Positions 18,094-27,293 of a DNA stretch of 64,000 bases are shown here, in pieces; the stretch's first letter is position 1; every line of letters begins with the position of its first letter. Made by a program: the position numbers and the translations under genes. Where the stretch lies: contig JAEURN010000001.1 of NCBI GenBank assembly GCA_016789105.1, forward strand, positions 89,969-153,968, read 5' to 3'. Source of the DNA: Armatimonadota bacterium (GTDB taxonomy: Bacteria > Armatimonadota > Fimbriimonadia > Fimbriimonadales > Fimbriimonadaceae). Below the pieces are notes generated by a model. The model did no database searches. It had not been told where the DNA came from and saw only the letters and a program-made list of their open reading frames with translations.

Positions 18094-18933
18094 GTGCAAA
18101 CTTTGACCTACCCGATCCGGAGCGACAAGCTGACAATGACCGTCGCCGTGGAAGCCCATGTGGCCAGCGTCGGCTCCCCGTTCCAGCAGATCGACATCTA
18201 CCGGACTACTGAATTGGGGCACATGTTATTTTTGGACGGCCATGTGCAACTGGCCGAATTCGACGAGCACGCCTATCACGAATCCTTCGCCCACATCCCC
18301 CTTTCTGGCATGGCCTCACCAAAGAGCGCGCTGATCGTCGGCGGGGGCGACGGGGGATTGCTTCGGGAACTTTGCCGCCATTCATTTTCAACCATCCACA
18401 TGGTGGAAATTGACGATATGGTGGTCGCCACCTGCCGCGACCACCTTCCCGGGTTGAGCCACGGTGCGTTCGATGACCCTCGCGTGCAGATATTCTACGA
18501 AGACGCCTTCGCCTTCCTCAAAAACCCTCCACAACGGTACGATGCCATTTACATCGACGCGACCGATGTTTACGAAGAAGAAGACGGTTCGTTGAGCGAG
18601 CAACTGTTCACGGGCGGGTTCTACCGCGATTGCCGGAATGCGTTGACCGAAGGTGGGATTGTTGCCACCCAGGCCGACAACCCGGTTTTTTGTCCCTATT
18701 CGGCGGCGCCCTTGCTCGGCCAGTTTGAAGCGGCGTTTGGCCAATCGGGGTTCTATTGGTGCCTGGTGCCCAGTTTTGGCGGGTATTCCGGATTTGTGTG
18801 GGGGAGCCCGCAACACCGTCCGGCGAAATCCCGGCAACTGCCCGCCGACCTCGCCACCCGGTATCTGGACGACCTGACCTACCGGCTGGCGTTTAGCCCG
18901 CTGCCGTTTGGTGACCTCGCGCCCAAACCGTAG
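18094..18933 (+). CDS. speE: Polyamine aminopropyltransferase (spermidine synthase)
   Basis: A 279-residue enzyme that transfers aminopropyl from decarboxylated S-adenosylmethionine to putrescine. It has the N-terminal beta domain (YRTTELGHMLFLDGHVQLAEFDEHAYHE, containing the substrate-binding Gln/Tyr pattern), the nucleotide loop LIVGGGDGGLLRE, HMVEIDDMV, and the catalytic Asp in YIDATDVY. It starts with GTG. speD and speA/C are not nearby. Confidence 0.93.
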   Translation: MQTLTYPIRSDKLTMTVAVEAHVASVGSPFQQIDIYRTTELGHMLFLDGHVQLAEFDEHAYHESFAHIPLSGMASPKSALIVGGGDGGLLRELCRHSFSTIHMVEIDDMVVATCRDHLPGLSHGAFDDPRVQIFYEDAFAFLKNPPQRYDAIYIDATDVYEEEDGSLSEQLFTGGFYRDCRNALTEGGIVATQADNPVFCPYSAAPLLGQFEAAFGQSGFYWCLVPSFGGYSGFVWGSPQHRPAKSRQLPADLATRYLDDLTYRLAFSPLPFGDLAPKP

Positions 18934-19019
18934 AAAAAACCGGGATCGCACAATCCCCTGCCAAATACGGGAGGCCGCAACCGAGGCGTGCGGAACACAT
19001 GCCGTGAGGTTTGTTTTCC

Positions 19020-19802
19020 ATGCCCGCCTTGTTGCCCTTTGCCCTCGCCTTTCTGCTTTCCCCCCAAACAGGTTGGGAAGCACGGCCTAACCGGCCGCTC
19101 GAAGTCCCCGCCGAAGTCCACAAGAACGTCGTGGAGACTTTGAACGACGCCTTGGAAGCCCAATCCAAACGGGACTACCAACTTTCGTTGGCCTTGTTGC
19201 ACGGCGTCATCTACCAAGGCGGGGTCAAAGTCGCCGTGGATCCCCGGTATCCGGCCCCTAACGCGGCCGCCAAGGAAGGTCTCGACCGGGCCCTGCGCAC
19301 ATGGGAACAGTCGCTGGGCAACGATGACCCAATCCGTTTTGTCTCCGATCCGGCCTCGGCCGAGGTCAAGATCCAGTTCGTCGACAAGGTGCCCCGGTCG
19401 GGCCACGATGCCCTGGGGCTCATTGAACTCAAAAAGGAATACCGGTGGAACAACTCCCGGTACGAAACAATCGTCTCGGGCACCATTTACATTCAGACCC
19501 ACTTTGAAAAAGTCCCGCTGGATACCACCCAGTACAGCGAGGTGGCGGCCCACGAGCTTGGCCACCTGCTGGGTCTGGAGGACATGCCCAATACTGGGCA
19601 ATTGATGGGGCCGATGTTGCTGGACAAGCCCGTGCCGACCCCCAACCGGCGCGAAGTTTCGGCCGTGCAATTTGTGCGGAACCAAGCCCGCCGGCAATGG
19701 AACAGCGTTTTGGATTCGATGCAAAAAGATGCTGGTTCCAGGCTGGGCTCATTCCAGCTGGTGCAAAAATCGCACTATCTGGCATGTTGCACAGGAGGCT
19801 AA
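19020..19802 (+). CDS. Exported zinc metalloprotease of metzincin type
   Basis: A 260-residue protein with a signal peptide (LLPFALAFLLSPQTGW). Its catalytic site is HELGHLLGLED, the metzincin HExxHxxGxxD pattern, and NTGQLMGPM downstream could supply the Met-turn. The N-terminal 100 residues are a helical domain. The family resembles matrixin/M10-like archaemetzincin relatives; the substrate is unknown. I use ATG 19020; TTG 19011 is in frame. Confidence 0.82.
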   Translation: MPALLPFALAFLLSPQTGWEARPNRPLEVPAEVHKNVVETLNDALEAQSKRDYQLSLALLHGVIYQGGVKVAVDPRYPAPNAAAKEGLDRALRTWEQSLGNDDPIRFVSDPASAEVKIQFVDKVPRSGHDALGLIELKKEYRWNNSRYETIVSGTIYIQTHFEKVPLDTTQYSEVAAHELGHLLGLEDMPNTGQLMGPMLLDKPVPTPNRREVSAVQFVRNQARRQWNSVLDSMQKDAGSRLGSFQLVQKSHYLACCTGG

Positions 19803-19854
19803 GGCCCTTGAGTGCGGAAAATCACCTTCAGAGAACTTATGGAGGCTCTCAACT

Positions 19855-20067
19855 ATGGTCAGCGCGAATTATGCAATGAATTCAACCCTGGCCGGTTTGA
19901 AGCGCCTTGAGGCTCAACTTCAGCGCGCCATGCTGGAAGCAAGCGGAAAGGCGCCACAGCAATCGGCCCAGCAGCCCGAAAAAGTGGCAGAACGGATGGA
20001 CTTCGAGGCAAAGAAAACCGAAGCCCGAGCCAACACCGTGATGAATGCCCTCGACATCTCCGCCTGA
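19855..20067 (+). CDS. Small helical protein 1, possibly a miniature flagellar axial (rod-like) protein
   Basis: A 70-residue protein with a strong GGAGG ribosome site 9 nt before ATG 19855. It has an N-terminal helix (MNSTLAGLKRLEAQLQRAM), a short Gln/Pro-rich turn, and a C-terminal helix (AERMDFEAKKTEARANTVM). The two-helix hairpin with a short centre resembles the D0 ends of flagellar rod proteins (FlgB/FlgC) without their middle domain. This is inference from pattern and from the pairing with the next gene, not a firm family match. Confidence 0.6.
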   Translation: MVSANYAMNSTLAGLKRLEAQLQRAMLEASGKAPQQSAQQPEKVAERMDFEAKKTEARANTVMNALDISA

Positions 20068-20076
20068 GGAAAGAAA

Positions 20077-20289
20077 ATGATGGTCAGCCCCGCATTCTCA
20101 ATGCTCGCCCGCAGCCTCAACGATGCCCAAGACAGGGCTCTGCGGGCGGCTGGCCAGATCAGCCAAGGGGGCGACATCGCCGAATCGTTCGTCGACCTGA
20201 AGATGGCCGAACTCCAAACCAAGGTGGCGGCCAAATCGCTCCGCGCCCTGGACGAAACAACCCAATCCGTGCTCGACATCCTCGCTTAA
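20077..20289 (+). CDS. Small helical protein 2, possibly a miniature flagellar axial (rod-like) protein
   Basis: A 70-residue protein, the same length as its upstream neighbour and 9 nt away, with GAGGAAAG before ATG 20077. Its C-terminus (AAKSLRALDETTQSVLDILA) resembles the conserved C-terminal end of FlgB/FlgC/FlgG-type rod proteins (pattern N-K-v-i-x-T-x-D-e-M-x-x-x-L-l). The N-terminal helix (SMLARSLNDAQDRALRAAG) could be the partner coiled-coil strand. There is no signal peptide, as in rod proteins exported by the flagellar type III system. Function unproven. Confidence 0.6.
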   Translation: MMVSPAFSMLARSLNDAQDRALRAAGQISQGGDIAESFVDLKMAELQTKVAAKSLRALDETTQSVLDILA

Positions 20290-20359
20290 GCCGGACGCCG
20301 GGCCTTGACTTGCCCCCCAAGGCCAATTGAAAGTGCAACCTGCCCTCGACCTAAAGCGG

Positions 20360-20365
20360 TACTCT
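20360..20365 (+). promoter_or_regulatory. Putative -10 box (TACTCT) deciding the MarR start
   Basis: TACTCT ends 6 nt before GTG 20372, the same spacing as at other genes in this window. It supports GTG 20372 over the upstream in-frame TTG 20327 and GTG 20333. Confidence 0.45.
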
Positions 20366-20371
20366 GGGCCC

Positions 20372-20800
20372 GTGCCGGAAAGCCAAATCGGGCCCCTCAT
20401 CGCCACGATCTACGAACTCCAATCATCCTGGTTGGAGCCCCGACTCAAGAAATCCGGCATGCGGTGGACGACATTCCAACTGCTTGCCACGGTTATGGCC
20501 GCCGGAGACGGGGCCTCCCAAGCCGAGGTGGCCCGACGGCTTGGCGTCGCCCCCGCCACACTCAGCGAGTCCGTCCACGCCCACGTGGATTCTGGTCACC
20601 TACTCCAAGAACCTTCGCCTGGAGACCGCCGCAAGAAGATCCTCCGCCTCACGCCGTCTGCCAAGAAAAGGATGGGCGAAGTGGGGAAACACGTCCGGGA
20701 ACTGGAATCGCGGATGTCCCGTTCGCTCCAAGGCCAAGAGCTTTCGGATTTGGAGAAGATGTTGGAAAAAGTCGTTGAAAACCTGGAGGGGGAACCGTAA
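20372..20800 (+). CDS. MarR family transcriptional regulator
   Basis: A 142-residue winged-helix regulator. N-terminal dimer helices (ESQIGPLIATIYELQSSWLEP) are followed by the HTH (ASQAEVARRLGVAPATLSESV) and wing (LLQEPSPGDRRKKILRLTPSAKK), then a C-terminal dimer helix. The Asp-Arg pair in the wing (GDRRK) is the family's DNA-contacting signature. The target is unknown; MarR proteins often control a nearby gene, and both flanking units are candidates. Confidence 0.88.
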   Translation: MPESQIGPLIATIYELQSSWLEPRLKKSGMRWTTFQLLATVMAAGDGASQAEVARRLGVAPATLSESVHAHVDSGHLLQEPSPGDRRKKILRLTPSAKKRMGEVGKHVRELESRMSRSLQGQELSDLEKMLEKVVENLEGEP

Positions 20801-20898
20801 AGACCCGCACCATCAAGCGACAAAGCAGGTAAAAGTACAGGATCGGGGGCATCTCTTGGGTCCATCCCCTCGTCACTACCTCACAACAGGTGCATTGA

Positions 20899-21267
20899 AT
20901 GATCCGGATTGTCGGCGTCCAGCCAAGCGAAAACATCGGTCAAGAGTTCGTTTTGTTGCAAAACCAAGGCAACATGCGGGTCAACCTGCGGGGTCACGCC
21001 TTAGTCGCCGAAGATTCACTGCTTGACCCGCCGGGCCTGCAACGCGTTTTTGTCATCAACCAGGATGTTGATATCCCTGCGGGTCACCATGTGGCCATCC
21101 GGACAGGTTCTGGCGACCATCAGTGGTGCCACAAGCACGATGGCTACCACATCTACCACTTCTTTTTGAACCGGGGGGAATCGCTTTGGGATTCTCAGAG
21201 CACGCTGATGTTGCTGGCCCCCAACCACCGATTCACCCCCCGCAAGGTCGAAACGCTCCTCGTCTAG
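20899..21267 (+). CDS. Lamin-tail-domain (LTD) like small protein
   Basis: A 122-residue protein made almost entirely of one beta-rich LTD-like domain: IGQEFVLLQNQGNMRVNLRGHALV near the start, DIPAGHHVAIRTGSG in the middle, and STLMLLAPNHRF near the end. LTD domains are Ig-like folds usually found in secreted or surface proteins, but this one has no signal peptide. Function unknown. It is convergent with pth and separated from it by 28 nt. Confidence 0.7.
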   Translation: MIRIVGVQPSENIGQEFVLLQNQGNMRVNLRGHALVAEDSLLDPPGLQRVFVINQDVDIPAGHHVAIRTGSGDHQWCHKHDGYHIYHFFLNRGESLWDSQSTLMLLAPNHRFTPRKVETLLV

Positions 21268-21295
21268 CTTGGTCGCCATCGGGATTGAGACGATT

Positions 21296-21889
21296 TTAGA
21301 CCTGGTTCACCAAGTTCATTGCGCGCTCAAGCCCGTCACTCAACCAAGATTCGATGCCATTGGCCGCGGTTTCGAAAACCCTTTCGACGGCGGCCCGTTC
21401 ATCTGGGTCGAACCGGCCAAGCACATGGTCGATTGTTTCCCCCGACTTCCCGATGCCGATCTTGATCCGGGGGTATTCGTCGGTGCCCAGCGAAGCGATG
21501 ATTGATTTGTGTCCGTTGTGGCCCCCGCTGCTGCCCTTGGGCTTCATTTTCAGGGTGCCGGTTGGCAAATCGAGGTCGTCGGTCACAACAAGGATATCGG
21601 CGGGGCCGATCCCATAGGCCGCGGCCAGGTCTTTCACCGCGCGACCGCTAAGGTTCATGAATGTCATCGGTTTGACCAAGGCGACCGCCACGCCAAGAAT
21701 TTCGACCTCCGCGATCAGGGCTTGGCGACGGCCCGTGTTGACTTTAACGCCATGTCTCTTTGCCACAAGGTCAATGATGTCGAACCCCACGTTGTGCCGG
21801 GTGTGGGAATATTGGGGGCCCGGGTTACCAAGACCGACCACGAGTTTCTTGGGATAGACCTTGGGCGACTTCTTCTTGAAGAATCCCAC
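21296..21889 (-). CDS. pth: Peptidyl-tRNA hydrolase
   Basis: A 197-residue esterase that recycles peptidyl-tRNA released from stalled ribosomes. The motifs are LVVGLGNPGPQYSHTRHNVGFDIID (with the Asn and catalytic His), KPMTFMNLSG, VVTDDLDLPTG, and GGHNGHKSI. A basic extension (FFKKKSPKVYPKK) precedes the core. It is the last gene of a five-gene minus-strand run and lies 3 nt from uppP. Confidence 0.96.
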   Translation of the reverse strand: MGFFKKKSPKVYPKKLVVGLGNPGPQYSHTRHNVGFDIIDLVAKRHGVKVNTGRRQALIAEVEILGVAVALVKPMTFMNLSGRAVKDLAAAYGIGPADILVVTDDLDLPTGTLKMKPKGSSGGHNGHKSIIASLGTDEYPRIKIGIGKSGETIDHVLGRFDPDERAAVERVFETAANGIESWLSDGLERAMNLVNQV

Positions 21890-21892
21890 TCC

Positions 21893-22711
21893 TCATGACC
21901 TCGAAATGGCAGAAGCGGCGGTGAGGAGAACCACAACCCCCAACACCACCCGATAGATGGCAAAGGGCCAGAGCGACTTCGTCTGCAACAGCTTCATCAG
22001 CCAAGAAATGGCTACCCACCCAACTACAAAAGACACGACCGTCGCCACCAAGGTCGGCACCGCCCCTTCGACCATCAGGTTGTCCTTTTCTTTGATAAGT
22101 TTGTAGAGCCCGCTTGCCGCGACGCTGGGGATGGAGAGGAGAAATGAAACCCGGGCGGCGGTCGCCCGGTCGAAGCCCCCGAACAGCCCACCGGTGATTG
22201 TGGAACCGCTCCGGCTGGAACCCGGGATCAAAGCCAGGCACTGCCAAAGCCCCATCAGCACGCCATCCAAGACCCGGAAGTTCTTAAGGTCGCGATCCTT
22301 TTTCCCAAAGTGGTCCGCAACACCCATCAGTAGCCCAAAAGCCACCAGGGAACCAGCAACAACCGTCGCCGTGCGGAAATCCTTGTCGATTTTTTTCTCC
22401 AGCAACAAGCCGAGCACGGCGATGGGGAGGGTTCCAAGAATGACACCCCAACCCAAGTTCCAATCATGGCCCCGGTGGCCGGGATCGCGGAATCCGGCGA
22501 CCCAGCCCTTAAAGACCTGAACGATGTCCCCCCAAAAGTAGATCAGCACGGCCAGCAGCGTGCCCAACTGGATGACTGCGGTGAAGCCGCTCCCCGCATC
22601 ATCCCACCCGAACAGCGAGGGGACGAGCAGCAGGTGGCCGCTGGAGCTGATTGGCAGGAATTCGGTAAGGCCCTGCACAATGCCAAGGACGACCGCTTCT
22701 AAGATCCCCAT
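21893..22711 (-). CDS. uppP: Undecaprenyl-diphosphatase
   Basis: A 272-residue BacA-type membrane phosphatase that regenerates undecaprenyl phosphate for wall and glycan synthesis. The two signature motifs are present: GLTEFLPISSSGHLLLVPSLF near the N-terminus and LIPGSSRSGSTITGGLFGG in the middle, together with several membrane helices. It overlaps wecB by 13 nt. Its lipid product is the substrate of the GlcNAc-1-P transferase in the same operon. Confidence 0.96.
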   Translation of the reverse strand: MGILEAVVLGIVQGLTEFLPISSSGHLLLVPSLFGWDDAGSGFTAVIQLGTLLAVLIYFWGDIVQVFKGWVAGFRDPGHRGHDWNLGWGVILGTLPIAVLGLLLEKKIDKDFRTATVVAGSLVAFGLLMGVADHFGKKDRDLKNFRVLDGVLMGLWQCLALIPGSSRSGSTITGGLFGGFDRATAARVSFLLSIPSVAASGLYKLIKEKDNLMVEGAVPTLVATVVSFVVGWVAISWLMKLLQTKSLWPFAIYRVVLGVVVLLTAASAISRS

Positions 22712-23835
22712 GATTCCTCCGCCGGGCTTTCGATTCCCAGGTGGTTTAAGGCGGCAAACCGGATCCTCTGCGCCGCCCGCCCGTCGCCATAAGGGGAGAC
22801 CGCGTGTGCCATCTCCTGGTAAGACGCCCCATCTTCCAAGAGGAAAGCGGCCGCAAGGTACACGTCGTCTTCCCCGGTGCCCACCAGCTTAGCCGTGCCA
22901 CGCTCGACTCCTTCTGGCCGCTCCGTGGTCGTGCGCAAGACGAGCACCGGGATGCCAAATGTCGGGGCTTCTTCTTGAACTCCGCCGGAATCGGTGAGGA
23001 TCAGGTGTGCCCGTTGCATCAGTTTCACAAAGTCGGCGTAGTCGGGCGGTTCGATCAGGTCGATCCGCTCATGCCCCGCCAGAATCGAAGTGAGGGTTTT
23101 GCGCACAACCGGGTTGCGGTGCATCGCCACAACCAGTTTGAGATCGGGGAAATGATCGACCAACCGTCGGGCCGCCCGGGCGATTTGGAGCTGGGGTTCA
23201 CCCCAGTTTTCGCGGCGGTGGGTGGTCAAGAGCACCACCCTGCCCTCCCATTCGGGATACCAATCCTTGTCGACAGCTTTGGCGGTGTGGAGCACGGCGT
23301 CGATCCCCGTGTTCCCCGTCACAAAGATCTTGGAGCTCGGGACGCCTTCTCGGAGCAGGTTTTCGGCACTCCAGGTTGTTGGCGGAAAGTGGAGGGCGGC
23401 AAACAACCCCACGGCGCGACGGTTGAACTCTTCGGGGAAAGGGTTAAAAATGTCGGGAGTGCGGAGTCCGGCTTCGATATGGGCAAACGGGATTTGCCGG
23501 TAGAAGCTGGCCAATCCGGCAACAAATGTCGTTGTGGTGTCGCCTTGGGCAAAAACCAGGTTTGGTGCCTCGGCTTCCAAGATCCCATCCAGTCCCCCCA
23601 GGACTTTTTGGGTAACGCCGGCAAGGGTTTGGCCGTGCGCCATCACGTCGAGGTCGTGGTCGGGTCTCAGGCCAAATGCGGCCAGGGCCTGTTGGAGCAT
23701 TTCGCGGTGTTGCCCCGTGCTGACCAGCACCGTCTCGACCTGGTCAGAGTACCGCTGGAATTCCACAACGACGGGCGCGGTTTTAATCGCATCGGGCCGG
23801 GTGCCGACGACAAAGAGCACTTTGGGCTTAGCCAT
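22699..23835 (-). CDS. wecB: UDP-N-acetylglucosamine 2-epimerase (non-hydrolysing)
   Basis: A 378-residue enzyme that interconverts UDP-GlcNAc and UDP-ManNAc. Its motifs are GTRPDAIKTAPVV, STGQHREML, VFAQGDTTT, HIEAGLRTPDIFNPFPEEFNRR, TTHRRENWG and DSGGVQEEAP. UDP-ManNAc feeds surface glycans or linkage units. It overlaps the upstream transferase by 8 nt and uppP by 13 nt, so it is one translation-coupled block. Confidence 0.95.
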   Translation of the reverse strand: MAKPKVLFVVGTRPDAIKTAPVVVEFQRYSDQVETVLVSTGQHREMLQQALAAFGLRPDHDLDVMAHGQTLAGVTQKVLGGLDGILEAEAPNLVFAQGDTTTTFVAGLASFYRQIPFAHIEAGLRTPDIFNPFPEEFNRRAVGLFAALHFPPTTWSAENLLREGVPSSKIFVTGNTGIDAVLHTAKAVDKDWYPEWEGRVVLLTTHRRENWGEPQLQIARAARRLVDHFPDLKLVVAMHRNPVVRKTLTSILAGHERIDLIEPPDYADFVKLMQRAHLILTDSGGVQEEAPTFGIPVLVLRTTTERPEGVERGTAKLVGTGEDDVYLAAAFLLEDGASYQEMAHAVSPYGDGRAAQRIRFAALNHLGIESPAEESWGS

Positions 23836-24850
23836 TTGACCTCACAAGGAACAGGATTACCCCGCTGAGCGCGATGGCAGCCAGGTAGAGGATCCAAACG
23901 GCTTGCTTTTGCGTGAATCCAAATTTGAGCAGTGTGTGGTGGACATGCCGCTTATCCGGGCTAGAGATCGGGCTGCCGCTCAACAGCCGCCGGACCACGA
24001 CGAACCCCGCGTCGAACAAGGGGATTCCAAAAATAAAGATCGGGATCGCAAGCGCCAGGGTGGCGGCCGTTTTCATCGTGCCGACCACGCTCAAACTGGC
24101 CAAGAGGAACCCGACGACCGGCGCGCCTCCGGCAAGGAATATTTTGGCCGGGTTGTAGTTGTATCGCAAAAATCCAAGGCACGCGCCGGCGACTGCCATC
24201 GCCAAAATGGCCACACGGGGTTGGCCTTCGATCACGCCGATCACCCCGATCGTTCCCGCACTGATGGTGGCGATCCCCGATGCCAAACCGTCGATGCCGT
24301 CGATCGTGTCCATGGTTTTTGAGACCACAAAGATGTAGACCGCGGTCAGTGGGTAAGACCACCACCCGAAATCGATCCAGTGCCCGGCCAAGTTGACTCC
24401 GGCGACATGCACACGTCCGACATCGCTCCCCAACGCCTGCACGCCGAATCCGGCAGCCAACAAAATCAAAAGCTGGGCTTTGGCCGAAAGCGGTTTGACA
24501 TCATCCATCAAACCCATGGCCAAAACGATCAGGCTGGCCACAAAGACACACATGAGATAAGGGGGAACCGGAACCTGCGGGTAGGCAAACGGCAACACGG
24601 CCGCCCATGCCACAACAATCCCCAACCAAACCGGCAACCCGCCCCACCGAGGCGTGACTTGCGTGTGCACCCTCCGTTCGTCGCGGGTGGGGTCGTCCAT
24701 CGCGCCGAATTTTTGGGCCAACTTCATGGCAAAGGGGGTTGTGACTAAAACAACGGCCATTGCGATAAAAGCGGTAGCCAGCGGGGTGCCGAATCCCCCC
24801 AACCCGCCCTTAGGGAGGCTGTCGCAGAGCATGTGCCAGAAGGCGTTCAC
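23828..24850 (-). CDS. MraY/WecA/TagO family UDP-GlcNAc:undecaprenyl-phosphate GlcNAc-1-phosphate transferase
   Basis: A 340-residue polytopic membrane enzyme. Family motifs: GAMDDPTRDERRVHTQVTPRWGG (the DDxxxRxxH-type loop), LMDDVKPL, TMDTIDGIDGLASG (catalytic Asp pair), and the C-terminal SSPDKRHVHHTLLKFG, with the His motif that separates WecA/TagO from MraY. It attaches GlcNAc-1-P to the lipid carrier, starting surface-glycan synthesis. The operon with wecB and uppP supports the glycan role. Confidence 0.9.
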   Translation of the reverse strand: MNAFWHMLCDSLPKGGLGGFGTPLATAFIAMAVVLVTTPFAMKLAQKFGAMDDPTRDERRVHTQVTPRWGGLPVWLGIVVAWAAVLPFAYPQVPVPPYLMCVFVASLIVLAMGLMDDVKPLSAKAQLLILLAAGFGVQALGSDVGRVHVAGVNLAGHWIDFGWWSYPLTAVYIFVVSKTMDTIDGIDGLASGIATISAGTIGVIGVIEGQPRVAILAMAVAGACLGFLRYNYNPAKIFLAGGAPVVGFLLASLSVVGTMKTAATLALAIPIFIFGIPLFDAGFVVVRRLLSGSPISSPDKRHVHHTLLKFGFTQKQAVWILYLAAIALSGVILFLVRSNG

Positions 24851-25323
24851 CCGGCGGCCCCTACCCTCTCCAGGCCCAGGCCATCAAACCGGAAGAGTTC
24901 CAACCCCGATTCCCGGAAAAGCTCTAAAGAAAAATCGTCCGGGTAATCACCTTCATAGATCACCTGCCGAATGCCGGCATTGATGATCATTTTCGCGCAG
25001 GTGTTGCATGGCTGGCACGTCACGTACATCCCCGCGCCATCGCAAGGGACACCGATCATGGCGGCTTGCAGCAGGGCGTTTTGCTCCGCATGCAGGCTGC
25101 GGATGCAATGCCCGGCCCTCATGCACCCGGTCGGCCAATCGTGATCCGGCCCGCCTTCCGGACAATGGCTGAGTCCCCGGGGGGCACCGTTGTAGCCGGT
25201 CGCGAGGATGCGGCGGTCGCGGACGATGACCGCCCCGACTTGGCGCCGGGGGCAAGTCGCCCGGGTTTTGACAAGGTGGGCGATCTGCATGAAGTAGGCG
25301 TCCCAACTCGGCCGCTCGGTCAT
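24847..25323 (-). CDS. Deoxycytidylate deaminase (ComEB type)
   Basis: A 158-residue zinc deaminase of the dCMP/ComEB family. The zinc site is SLHAEQNALL plus VTCQPCNTCAK, with a second Cys/His set earlier (CPEGGPDHDWPTGCMRAGHC) typical of this subfamily. It converts dCMP to dUMP for dTTP supply. ATG 25323 is preferred over TTG 25332 because a CATAAT box lies 8 nt upstream of it. Its last 4 nt overlap the next gene start. Confidence 0.92.
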   Translation of the reverse strand: MTERPSWDAYFMQIAHLVKTRATCPRRQVGAVIVRDRRILATGYNGAPRGLSHCPEGGPDHDWPTGCMRAGHCIRSLHAEQNALLQAAMIGVPCDGAGMYVTCQPCNTCAKMIINAGIRQVIYEGDYPDDFSLELFRESGLELFRFDGLGLERVGAAG

Positions 25324-25331
25324 CACCGGCA

Positions 25332-25337
25332 ATTATG
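25332..25337 (-). promoter_or_regulatory. Putative -10 box (CATAAT), leaderless spacing, for the deaminase-to-pth operon
   Basis: On the minus strand CATAAT is followed by 8 nt and then ATG 25323. It is the only promoter-like sequence seen for the five-gene run. Confidence 0.5.
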
Positions 25338-25456
25338 ACTGCTTGCGGGATGGAACGGCGGGGCTGGGCTTTTACCCCGTTCCGATGGACGGCCATCCCC
25401 ATCCGCCCTTCACGGAGAATCTGCGCCTTGACTTGCCCCACAGGCCCCGACCCAGC

Positions 25457-25462
25457 TAAACT
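25457..25462 (+). promoter_or_regulatory. Putative -10 box (TAAACT) for the Tat-exported isomerase
   Basis: TAAACT ends 9 nt before ATG 25472, leaving at most a very short leader. Confidence 0.45.
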
Positions 25463-25471
25463 GGCCCCGCA

Positions 25472-26386
<915 letters not shown>

Positions 26387-26459
26387 CGTGAATTCCCCGC
26401 AAAATTGCGGGGAAAAGGCTCGGACTGGCCGATAACTGGATCAGGAAGGATCCCCAGTT

Positions 26460-27230
26460 ATGATCGCCTGTCTCACCACTGCCCTGCAGCTTGTGCTGCT
26501 CAACAACCAGATTTCCACCCGGACTTCGGTCCAAGTCGACAACGCGACGGTTGCCAAAAAGCTTAACCCGTACGCCGAAAATGCTTTCAAGCGCTTGGTG
26601 GAAGGCAATGCCCGCTTTGCCGAGGGCTTAAACGAGCACGTCCGCCAAAATCCTGAAGCCCGCAAAGTGGCCGCTTCGGGCCAAGCCCCGCACACGATCG
26701 TCGTCACCTGTGCCGATAGCCGGGTCAGCCCAGAAATCCTGTTCGACCAGGGTCTGGGCGACCTCTTCGTCATTCGTGTGGCGGGCAACGTGGTGGATCA
26801 ATTTGGCATCGCCAGCATCGAATATGCGGCGGAGCACCTGAACTCCCCACTGCTGGTTGTGCTCGGCCATGAACGCTGCGGTGCTGTCAAAGCGGCGGTC
26901 GAGACCTACCAAGCCAAGCTGGAATCCCACAATGAATCCACTGGCGACCATGGCTCTGATCTGGCCAACATCAATGCCCTGATCGAAGAGATCTTGCCCA
27001 GCGTGATGGAAGCCGCCCGCAAACCCGGGGACCTGCTGGCCAATGCCGTGGACATCAATGTTGAAAACAGCATCAACCAGGCCATGGGGCGGTCGGCAAT
27101 CCTCCGAAAACGGGCCGAAGAATCGAAATTCGACGTCATCGGGGCGACCTACGACCTGGATACCGGCCGGGTGGCGTTCACCGCCCCCAAAGACATTCGG
27201 TCGTTTGTCCGGCTCGTCGACAAAAAGTAA
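26460..27230 (+). CDS. Beta-class carbonic anhydrase
   Basis: A 256-residue enzyme that hydrates CO2 to bicarbonate. Zinc ligands are visible in TCADSRVSPE (Cys with the Asp-Arg dyad) and HERCGAV (His and Cys). The N-terminal 20 residues are hydrophobic (CLTTALQLVLLN) and may target the protein to the envelope. AGGAAGG lies 11 nt before ATG 26460. A terminator follows. Confidence 0.93.
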   Translation: MIACLTTALQLVLLNNQISTRTSVQVDNATVAKKLNPYAENAFKRLVEGNARFAEGLNEHVRQNPEARKVAASGQAPHTIVVTCADSRVSPEILFDQGLGDLFVIRVAGNVVDQFGIASIEYAAEHLNSPLLVVLGHERCGAVKAAVETYQAKLESHNESTGDHGSDLANINALIEEILPSVMEAARKPGDLLANAVDINVENSINQAMGRSAILRKRAEESKFDVIGATYDLDTGRVAFTAPKDIRSFVRLVDKK

Positions 27231-27244
27231 GAACTGCAAGGACG

Positions 27245-27266
27245 GGGGCCAGGTCCGGCCCCTTTT
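27245..27266 (+). terminator. Rho-independent terminator after the carbonic anhydrase gene
   Basis: GGGGCC, loop AGGTCC, GGCCCC, followed by TTTT. Short but GC-rich, and well placed 14 nt after the stop. Confidence 0.65.
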
Positions 27267-27279
27267 CCATCCCGGGACT

Positions 27280-27285
27280 TATACT
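27280..27285 (+). promoter_or_regulatory. Putative -10 box (TATACT), leaderless spacing, for the cyclophilin cluster
   Basis: TATACT ends 8 nt before ATG 27294, which decides this start over the GTG at 27288. Confidence 0.55.
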
Positions 27286-27293
27286 GTGTGAAT

